Assembly: GCA_002438345.1 (NCBI GenBank)
Contig: DJUJ01000212.1
Location: forward strand, 54,822-59,918
Source: Paenibacillus sp. UBA6285
GTDB lineage: Bacteria; Bacillota; Bacilli; Paenibacillales; Paenibacillaceae
Length of the DNA stretch: 5,097 nucleotides
Direction of reading: 5' to 3'
Shown here: piece after piece, positions 1 through 5,097 of the stretch
How the letters are laid out: each line of letters opens with the position of its first letter
Position numbering within the stretch: position 1 is the first letter of the stretch
Position numbers and translations under genes: made by a program
Notes under the pieces: model-generated
What the model was told of the DNA's origin: nothing
Databases searched by the model: none
Seen by the model: the letters and a program-made list of their open reading frames with translations, nothing else

Positions 1-1
1 T

Positions 2-694
2 GCTGTAGCTTGGAAAAGAACTTGGGATGCTTGTATCTTTATTGGAAGCTTCCTTCCACCGTTCCTCCTTGCTGTAGTATTCGCCAGCTTTATTAAAGGT
101 TTGCCTATCGATGCCGATAAGCAAATGTACGCAGGTTTCACAGATATCGTGAATGTGTATACTGTAGTAGCAGGCCTTACGGTAGTTCTTCTTTGCTTGG
201 TACATGGATTGATGTTTACAACCCTTCGCACAGTAGGTGACTTACAAGCTCGCGCTCGGAAGATGGCAAAAAGATTGCTTTGGCCACTTGCGGCTCTACT
301 GCTTGCGTTCGTAGTAATGACTTATTACATGACGGATATATTTGAACAACGCGGTACGGTTCTTATGATTATTGTAGCGCTTGGAATTATCGCTTTTGTG
401 CTATCGGGTTATTTCATGACGAAGAAGAAAGATGGCTACGCTTTTGGAATGACAGGAGCAGTAATGGCGTTGTCGGTAACTTCTATCTTTGTAGGATTAT
501 TCCCACGTGTTATGATTAGTTCTATCGATCAAGCCTTTAATTTGACGATCACCAATGCGGCTTCGGGACATTACTCTTTGAAGGTAATGACGATTGTGGC
601 ACTGACCATCCTTCCGTTCGTCTTGGGATATCAAATTTGGAGTTACTTTGTCTTTCATAAACGGGTTCACGAGAAGGAGCATCTTGAATACTAA
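2..694 (+). CDS. cydB: Cytochrome bd ubiquinol oxidase subunit II, C-terminal part (5' end outside window)
   Basis: The reading frame is open from the window edge, so the true start lies upstream. About 230 residues are visible, against roughly 340 for the family. CydB pairs with CydA in the membrane to form cytochrome bd, which oxidises quinol and reduces O2 to water with high oxygen affinity. Recognition rests on the TWD...GSFLPPFLL stretch near the left edge, the GLPIDAD motif with its following helix, and the C-terminal SLKVMTIVALTILPFVLGYQ segment, which is the usual last CydB helix. About six hydrophobic helices can be drawn, and the protein ends in a short charged tail (HKRVHEKEHLEY). 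The TTG at 101 is an internal Leu codon of GLPID, not a start. The stop TAA shares its last base with the cydD ATG, which marks one operon. No frameshift or missing segment is seen in the visible part. Confidence 0.97.
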   Translation, partial: AVAWKRTWDACIFIGSFLPPFLLAVVFASFIKGLPIDADKQMYAGFTDIVNVYTVVAGLTVVLLCLVHGLMFTTLRTVGDLQARARKMAKRLLWPLAALLLAFVVMTYYMTDIFEQRGTVLMIIVALGIIAFVLSGYFMTKKKDGYAFGMTGAVMALSVTSIFVGLFPRVMISSIDQAFNLTITNAASGHYSLKVMTIVALTILPFVLGYQIWSYFVFHKRVHEKEHLEY

Positions 695-2436
695 TGGATA
701 AAAATTTGCTTGGGTATAAAGGAGTTAAGCCGGTCTTTCTGATCGTCGGCCTCCTTACCCTGGTGCAAAGCTTGTCCATACTTCTGCTGGCCAAATGGTT
801 GGCAGAAGTCATCTCTGCGCTATTTGCGGGAGAACCTCTGAAGGAACAATGGGGCACTGCGCTATTGTTCCTTCTTGCATTTCTAGTGCGCCATGCTTGC
901 GCCATGCTGATGAGCCGTGTCTCTTACCGCTTTGCGGAAGCAACGGGCAGCAACATGCGGAGGGAAATGATGGATAAGCTCTTCCAGCTTGGACCCAGAA
1001 TGGTGGGCGGGCGTGGAACCGGGGATCTTGTCACACTAGTGCTGGAAGGCGTAACAAAGTTCCGCACATATTTGGAAGCGATTATCCCTAGAATGGTAGG
1101 GATGACAATTACACCGATTCTGGTGCTTATTTATATCTACACGATGGATACCGCGAGTGGGATTATTCTTACGATCACCATGCCGATTATTATTGTTTTT
1201 ATGATCTTGATCGGGATGACAGCTCGTAAGCAGATGGACCGTCAGCTGAAATCTTATCGCACATTATCTAATCATTTCGTAGACTCCCTCCGTGGGCTAG
1301 AAACGCTGAAATTCCTGGGTCGCAGTCGTAGTCATAGCACGAGTATTGCGACCGTCAGCGATCGATATCGCTCTGCGACGATGCGTACATTGCGAGTGGC
1401 CTTTTTGTCTTCGTTCGCGCTAGACTTCTTTACGATGTTATCGGTTGCTTCCGTAGCGGTAAGCCTTGGTTTGCGGCTGGTGAACGATCAGATGACGCTT
1501 GTTACGGGCTTAACCATTCTGATCTTGGCTCCGGAATATTTCTTGCCTGTAAGACTGGTGGGTTCGGATTTCCATGCTACTTTGGATGGTAAGGAAGCTG
1601 CTGAGGCGATGAAGAGCATTATAGACCAGGATGAAGTAAAAGCTGAAGTAGTGGGTCCTGCATCGAAAACATCACAAGAAATATTCACTTGGCATGAAAA
1701 TAGCCAACTTACATTAAAGGATGTCAGTGTGAAATACGAGGAAGCGGGTCTTTCTTCGCTGGAAGCGGTGAACCTGCAATTTAAAGGGGCCAGCAAAATT
1801 GGAATTATCGGAGAGAGTGGAGCCGGTAAATCTACATTAGTCGATATATTAGGGGGCTTCTTGCACCCTACTTCAGGAAATATCACAGTTAACGGTACAT
1901 CGGTTAGCGCCTTAACGGATGAGGCTTGGCGAAAACAGACCTCGTATATCCCGCAGCGCCCTTATATTTTTAGTGGTACGTTAGCAGATAATATTCGCTT
2001 CTATTACCCTGAGGCTTCTATGGAAGCAGTGGCTGCTGCAGTGAAGGCTACTGGATTATCTCAGCTAGTGGATACTCTTCCGAATGGCCTTCATGAGATG
2101 ATTGGTAGCGGTGGTCGTTCATTCAGTGGTGGACAGGAGCAGCGGGTAGCCTTAGCCCGGGCCTTGCTCAGCAGTCGTCCGATTATGTTATTAGACGAGC
2201 CAACGGCACATTTGGATATTGAAACGGAATATGAGCTGAAGGAGACGATGGTGCCTCTTTTTGAAGGAAAGCTGGTCTTTCTAGCCACACATCGCCTGCA
2301 CTGGATGCTCGATATGGGCGTTATTGTAGTAATGAAGCAAGGACAAGTGGCAGAAATCGGTACCCATCAGGAGTTGCTTGCTCGTAAGGGTGCGTATTAT
2401 GAGTTGATTGGGTCGCAATTGGAGGGAATCCATTGA
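694..2436 (+). CDS. cydD: CydD, subunit of the heterodimeric CydDC thiol/haem ABC exporter
   Basis: This 580-residue protein is a half-transporter with an N-terminal six-helix membrane domain (about 12-290) and a C-terminal ATPase domain (about 335-575). With CydC it forms an inner-membrane ABC transporter required for cytochrome bd assembly. E. coli CydDC was described as exporting cysteine and glutathione, and later structural work proposed haem transport. Visible motifs are Walker A GESGAGKST (373-381), Q-loop Gln421, signature FSGGQEQ (477-483), Walker B IMLLDEP with Asp501 and Glu502, D-loop HLD, and H-loop His533. All catalytic residues are present. CydD-type features are GDLVTLVLEG (110-119), GLETLKFLGRS (201-211) and EYFLPVRLVGSDFHA (281-295). 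The ATG is the first usable start because an in-frame TGA lies at 685-687. AAGGAG at 674-679 is 14 bases upstream, rather far, so coupling to cydB is likely. In Bacillus the names cydC and cydD may be swapped; this call follows sequence type. Confidence 0.96.
   Translation: MDKNLLGYKGVKPVFLIVGLLTLVQSLSILLLAKWLAEVISALFAGEPLKEQWGTALLFLLAFLVRHACAMLMSRVSYRFAEATGSNMRREMMDKLFQLGPRMVGGRGTGDLVTLVLEGVTKFRTYLEAIIPRMVGMTITPILVLIYIYTMDTASGIILTITMPIIIVFMILIGMTARKQMDRQLKSYRTLSNHFVDSLRGLETLKFLGRSRSHSTSIATVSDRYRSATMRTLRVAFLSSFALDFFTMLSVASVAVSLGLRLVNDQMTLVTGLTILILAPEYFLPVRLVGSDFHATLDGKEAAEAMKSIIDQDEVKAEVVGPASKTSQEIFTWHENSQLTLKDVSVKYEEAGLSSLEAVNLQFKGASKIGIIGESGAGKSTLVDILGGFLHPTSGNITVNGTSVSALTDEAWRKQTSYIPQRPYIFSGTLADNIRFYYPEASMEAVAAAVKATGLSQLVDTLPNGLHEMIGSGGRSFSGGQEQRVALARALLSSRPIMLLDEPTAHLDIETEYELKETMVPLFEGKLVFLATHRLHWMLDMGVIVVMKQGQVAEIGTHQELLARKGAYYELIGSQLEGIH
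2421..2426 (+). promoter_or_regulatory. Ribosome binding site of cydC, supporting the TTG start
   Basis: GGAGGG lies inside the last codons of cydD, six bases before the TTG at 2433. Spacing and strength are near ideal. This decides for the TTG over the next in-frame Met (residue 36), which would remove the first transmembrane helix. Confidence 0.8.
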
Positions 2437-4184
2437 AACGTGAAGGATGGTTTGCTCCGTATGTATCGTCGTATTTTTGGCGTTTTGTGCTTATTATCGT
2501 GCTTGGGGCGTTGACGATTTTTACAGCCTCATCATTAATGTATACCTCAGGATTTCTGATCTCCAAAGCGTCTACACCCGTCGAAAATATCCTAATGATC
2601 TATGTACCGATTGTAGGTGTGCGTACGTTCGGAACGAGTCGGGCTGTAATTCATTATGTGGAACGTCTAGTTGGGCATGACACTATTTTGCGGATTCTTT
2701 CTAAGATGCGTGTGCGTTTGTACAATATTTTGGAGCCACAGGCTTTGTTCCTGTCATCGCGTTTCCGTACCGGGGATATTCTCGGGATGCTAGCGGATGA
2801 CATTGAATATTTGCAAAATGTATATCTGCGCACCGTATTTCCAAGTGTCATTGCTTTGCTGATCTATGGAGCGGCAGTGATTGCGTTGGGGACTTTTGAT
2901 ATCGGTTTTGCGCTGTTGATGGCTCTGTATATCTTGGTGTTAGTAGTGGTGTTGCCTTTCTTATCTCTGTTGTTCACACAGAAGCGCCAACGTGAAGTCA
3001 AAGTAGAGCGTAATCGTCTCTATCAAAAGCTTACAGACGCCGTACTCGGCATGGGTGACTGGGTCATTAGTGGACGGCAAAGCCAGTTCGTAGAGACTTA
3101 TGAAGCAGATGAGAGGAAAGTAGCCAAAACCGATGCAGCGCTGCGCAGTTGGGCACGTCTTCGTACATTCATTGGGCAAGCAGTAATTGGGATTGGCGTG
3201 CTTTCTATGGTATATTGGGCTGCTGGAGAGTTTGCGGATGGTGCTATTGCAGGTACATTGATTGCAGCGTTTGTTTTGGTTGTATTTCCTGTGGCAGATG
3301 CCTTTTTGCCAGTTTCCGAAGCGGTAGAGAAAATTCCGCAGTACCGTAACTCCTTGGAGCGATTGTCTGGTGTAGACGGATCTGAGCAGAACATAGTGTC
3401 TGAAAAAGCATCTGTAGTTGATGCTCTACCTCAGGCGATGAAGAGTGCTCACATTAAGCTGGAGAACCTAGGTTATCGCTATGGATCAGAGGTTAACTGG
3501 TCGGTTCGCGATCTAAGCCTCGATATTCCACAAGGTAAAAAGATTGCGATCATCGGCCGAAGTGGTGCAGGTAAATCGACGTTATTAAAGGCCATTCAAG
3601 GTGTGATTGAGCCTTCCGTAGGTTCCGCTAATATTAATGGAATCGCTGCTGCTGCCTATGGCGAGCATATACCTTCTATTATAGCGGTGTTAAATCAGAG
3701 CCCACACTTATTTGACACTACGGTAGCGAACAATATTCGTATGGGTGATCCGAAGGCTTCGGAACAAGCGATCAAAGAAGCTGGGGCATTAGCCAAAATG
3801 GATACATTGATCTCTTCGTTGCCAGATGGATATGATACCTTTGTCCGTGAAGCGGGGCAACGTTTCTCCGGTGGAGAGCGTCAGCGGATCGCGTTAGCTC
3901 GTATTTTGCTGCAAAATACACCTGTTGTCATTCTTGATGAGCCGACTGTAGGGCTGGATCCGCGTACGGAGCGTGATCTTTTGAAGACGATGTTTGAAGC
4001 CATGAAAGGTAAATCGCTGATCTGGGTAACGCATCATTTGGTCGGTGCGGAGCAGATGGATGAAGTGATATTTATGGAAAATGGCTCGGTAGAAATGCGC
4101 GGCACTCATGCGGAGCTGATGGAAAAAGAACCGCGTTACCGCAGATTGTACGAGCTGGATCGTCCGGTGGAGTTTCTAGGGTAG
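2433..4184 (+). CDS. cydC: CydC, subunit of the heterodimeric CydDC thiol/haem ABC exporter
   Basis: This 583-residue protein is the second half of the CydDC ABC exporter, with a six-helix membrane domain (about 15-300) and an ATPase domain (about 340-578). CydC-type features are the TSGFLIS motif (38-44), VGVRTFGTSRAVIHYVERLVGHD (61-83) and FRTGDILGMLADDIEYLQNVYLR (111-133). By recall, the E. coli haem ligand His85 and neighbouring Arg81 of CydC match His82 and Arg78 here. ATPase motifs are Walker A GRSGAGKST (375-383), Q-loop Gln422, signature FSGGERQ (478-484), Walker B VVILDEP with Asp502 and Glu503, D-loop GLD, and H-loop His534. Both nucleotide sites of the heterodimer therefore look competent. 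The TTG start overlaps the cydD stop by four bases (TTGA) and has a good Shine-Dalgarno site. It is the last gene of the cyd operon, ending 51 bases before a terminator. Which substrate is carried cannot be read from sequence. Confidence 0.96.
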   Translation: MKREGWFAPYVSSYFWRFVLIIVLGALTIFTASSLMYTSGFLISKASTPVENILMIYVPIVGVRTFGTSRAVIHYVERLVGHDTILRILSKMRVRLYNILEPQALFLSSRFRTGDILGMLADDIEYLQNVYLRTVFPSVIALLIYGAAVIALGTFDIGFALLMALYILVLVVVLPFLSLLFTQKRQREVKVERNRLYQKLTDAVLGMGDWVISGRQSQFVETYEADERKVAKTDAALRSWARLRTFIGQAVIGIGVLSMVYWAAGEFADGAIAGTLIAAFVLVVFPVADAFLPVSEAVEKIPQYRNSLERLSGVDGSEQNIVSEKASVVDALPQAMKSAHIKLENLGYRYGSEVNWSVRDLSLDIPQGKKIAIIGRSGAGKSTLLKAIQGVIEPSVGSANINGIAAAAYGEHIPSIIAVLNQSPHLFDTTVANNIRMGDPKASEQAIKEAGALAKMDTLISSLPDGYDTFVREAGQRFSGGERQRIALARILLQNTPVVILDEPTVGLDPRTERDLLKTMFEAMKGKSLIWVTHHLVGAEQMDEVIFMENGSVEMRGTHAELMEKEPRYRRLYELDRPVEFLG

Positions 4185-4235
4185 GATGGAGAGTTTAAGA
4201 TAACATTTAGAGAAGATAGAGAGATATGAGTGATG

Positions 4236-4276
4236 AGATTCCTTTTGCCCACTTGGGGTGGGAGGAATCTTTTTTT
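4236..4276 (+). terminator. Intrinsic terminator of the cyd operon
   Basis: AGATTCCT (4236-4243) pairs perfectly with AGGAATCT (4263-4270). Inside, CCCAC (4248-4252) pairs with GTGGG (4258-4262) around a TTGGG loop, with TTTG (4244-4247) bulged on the left side. A run of seven T (4270-4276) follows. This is a typical Rho-independent terminator, 51 bases after the cydC stop, and would end the cyd transcript. Some read-through into the downstream small gene is possible because I found no convincing promoter between them. Confidence 0.9.
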
Positions 4277-4396
4277 GATGTAAGGCAAGAATATAGACAA
4301 TGGATGAATAGATCGCTGGAATGGGCAGATAGGAGTTCCTTTTTCGTGGGAAGTATGGTAGAACAATAGAAGGAGTATTAGGCCGTAGCGGCACAG

Positions 4397-4403
4397 AAAG
4401 GGA
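4397..4403 (+). promoter_or_regulatory. Probable ribosome binding site of the CxxH/CxxC mini-protein gene
   Basis: AAAGGGA lies 11 bases before the ATG at 4415. It is only a moderate match to the Shine-Dalgarno consensus. A better match, AAGGAG at 4370-4375, is 39 bases upstream and too far to serve this start directly. Confidence 0.45.
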
Positions 4404-4414
4404 TGCTTGGTTGA

Positions 4415-4582
4415 ATGTATGTAGTATGTAAAGAACATGTAGAATTAGCGATTGATTTGTTTGTGGACGAGTACGAAGATGCACCAGATGTAGTGGATTT
4501 AAAAGAAACGGAATTCTCTGACTGGGATCCGCCGGCAAAGTGCACCCAATGTGAGAAGAATGCTGAATATCTGGTGGTCTAA
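4415..4582 (+). CDS. CxxH/CxxC mini-protein, BA_5709-like family (function unknown)
   Basis: This 55-residue reading frame reads MYVVCKEHVELAIDLFVDEY at its start and ends KCTQCEKNAEYLVV. It has Cys5-x-x-His8 near the N-terminus and Cys43-x-x-Cys46 near the C-terminus, separated by an acidic helical stretch (VDEYEDAPDVVD). This matches my memory of the Bacillales family named CxxH/CxxC protein, BA_5709 family, in length, motif spacing and the EHVELA and VDEYE segments. The four residues plausibly bind one zinc ion, which is inference. There is no signal peptide or membrane helix, so it should be cytoplasmic. The ATG is the first possible start because an in-frame TGA lies immediately upstream at 4412-4414. 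It follows the cyd operon terminator and is followed by its own terminator, so it is probably a separate transcript or fed by read-through. No role is established for the family that I know of. Confidence 0.85.
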   Translation: MYVVCKEHVELAIDLFVDEYEDAPDVVDLKETEFSDWDPPAKCTQCEKNAEYLVV

Positions 4583-4600
4583 AGGGCCGTTAAGACTTAT

Positions 4601-4645
4601 AAAAAAACACCTTGCAGTCCCGGAAATGGGCCGCAGGGTGTTTTT
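4601..4645. terminator. Bidirectional intrinsic terminator between convergent genes
   Basis: AAAAACACCTTGC (4603-4615) pairs with GCAGGGTGTTTTT (4633-4645) over 13 base pairs, including one G-T wobble. An inner CCC/GGG stem (4619-4621 with 4628-4630) lies around GGAAAT. A7 (4601-4607) on the left and T5 on the right give a U-tract on either strand. It sits 18 bases after the mini-protein stop and 34 bases beyond the stop of the convergent transporter gene, so it can serve both. Confidence 0.9.
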
Positions 4646-4679
4646 GCGTGGAATAATATATGACGACATTGGATTAATC

Positions 4680-5096
4680 TTATGCATCTGCTGCGTCCGC
4701 CATGTTGGCCAGTGAGCTACCTCGGTTGTTCCGGCGGTAGACAATGGCTGATATGATGGCAATCAGCGCTGCAATAGAGAGTCCCCAGTAAATGTTGGAG
4801 TAGGCTGTTGAGAGCGGCAGTCCGCGCTGCCATTCCAGTGCGCTTGCGACCATAGCCACGCTGAAGGCGCCGCTAAAGAATTGCAGCAGCTGGAACAGTC
4901 CCATCCCGGAGCCGATTTGTGAGGAAGGCAGAATCCGAGAGATTTCATTGGATACACTACTGGACAGCGTCGTGAAGGCAAGATTCATAATCATATAGAT
5001 GAGCATGACGGCAATCCAGGACCGCCCAGCAAAGAAAGTGAACAGGACTGTAGCGGTCAGCACTAGCAGTGGAGCGAAGCGCAATATCCCGGCATT
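4680..5096 (-). CDS. Major facilitator superfamily exporter, DHA2/Tet(L)-like, C-terminal part (5' end outside window)
   Basis: The frame is open to the right edge, so only the last 138 residues are visible, perhaps 30% of a 14-helix transporter. No start codon is assigned; the TTG at 5084 is an internal Leu. Four hydrophobic segments can be drawn at about 7-24, 28-47, 64-87 and 102-120, followed by a basic then small-residue tail (YRRNNRGSS...ADAADA). The pattern SSSVSNEI (45-52), GSGMGLFQLLQFFSG (62-76) and a final STAYSNIYWG before the last helix resembles the end of Tet(K)/Tet(L)-type proton-coupled drug exporters (SSS...GAGMSLLNF...YSN), from memory. It would export a small molecule across the cytoplasmic membrane in exchange for protons. 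The substrate cannot be inferred, and the resemblance does not show tetracycline resistance. The gene is convergent with the mini-protein gene and shares the terminator at 4601-4645. Any regulator lies outside the window. Confidence 0.88.
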   Translation of the reverse strand, partial: NAGILRFAPLLVLTATVLFTFFAGRSWIAVMLIYMIMNLAFTTLSSSVSNEISRILPSSQIGSGMGLFQLLQFFSGAFSVAMVASALEWQRGLPLSTAYSNIYWGLSIAALIAIISAIVYRRNNRGSSLANMADAADA

Positions 5097-5097
5097 T

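Noticed and set aside
101..103. TTG as the start of a short protein of 197 residues
   Set aside because: The frame continues upstream to the window edge with clear CydB sequence, so this codon is internal.
2961..3394. Antisense open frames of 72 and 98 codons inside cydC
   Set aside because: They lie wholly within a well-recognised gene, show no family motif, and are rich in Cys, Ser, Thr and Pro as expected of shadow frames.
4275..4297. TTGATG and TATAGA as a possible promoter for the mini-protein gene
   Set aside because: The spacing is only about 11 bases, too short for a sigma-A promoter, and no other pair in 4277-4400 is convincing.
4382..4392. GCCG-TAG-CGGC hairpin as a separate terminator
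   Set aside because: The stem is only four pairs and no T-run follows it.
4176..4538. 120-codon open frame on the - strand covering the cydC-to-mini-protein spacer, with a 100-codon companion at 4136-4438
   Set aside because: It runs antisense across the cyd terminator and most of the mini-protein gene, and its residue make-up (many Pro, Leu, Ser and His) is what the complement of a purine-rich strand gives. I recognise no domain in it.
4680..5096. Calling the transporter a tetracycline-resistance gene
   Set aside because: Only the C-terminal part is visible, and the resemblance is shared by many DHA2 exporters with other or unknown substrates.

Overview
The window looks like chromosomal DNA from a low-to-mid-GC Gram-positive of the order Bacillales, most likely a Paenibacillus-like organism. 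This is an inference from four things: purine-rich Shine-Dalgarno sites, a TTG start, a cytochrome bd operon in the order cydA-cydB-cydD-cydC, and a CxxH/CxxC mini-protein of a family I know from Bacillales. No mobile element, RNA gene, CRISPR array or phage gene is visible.

Positions 2-4184 hold the distal part of a tightly packed cytochrome bd operon on the + strand. It contains the 3' two thirds of cydB (subunit II of the quinol oxidase), then cydD and cydC, the two halves of the heterodimeric CydDC ABC exporter needed to assemble cytochrome bd. cydB/cydD overlap by 1 base and cydD/cydC by 4 bases, so translation is probably coupled. The oxidase and its assembly transporter would then be made together. 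A strong intrinsic terminator at 4236-4276 closes the operon. Its promoter, and any redox-responsive operator, would lie upstream of cydA outside the window.

Positions 4185-4414 are a purine-rich spacer holding that terminator. They also contain a doubtful 47-codon ORF across it and an apparently unused Shine-Dalgarno sequence. Positions 4415-4582 encode a 55-residue CxxH/CxxC protein on the + strand, probably metal-binding and of unknown function. After it, a long hairpin flanked by A7 and T5 (4601-4645) should terminate transcription in both directions.

From 4680 to the right edge, on the - strand, is the C-terminal part of a major facilitator superfamily exporter, probably of the 14-helix DHA2 (Tet(K)/Tet(L)-like) type. 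It is convergent with the mini-protein gene and not evidently linked in function to the cyd operon.

Overall this is an ordinary core-metabolism region. I do not see a new biological system. The points most worth a second look are the mini-protein, the intergenic ORF over the terminator, and the conservation in CydC and CydD of residues that align with the haem site of the E. coli transporter.
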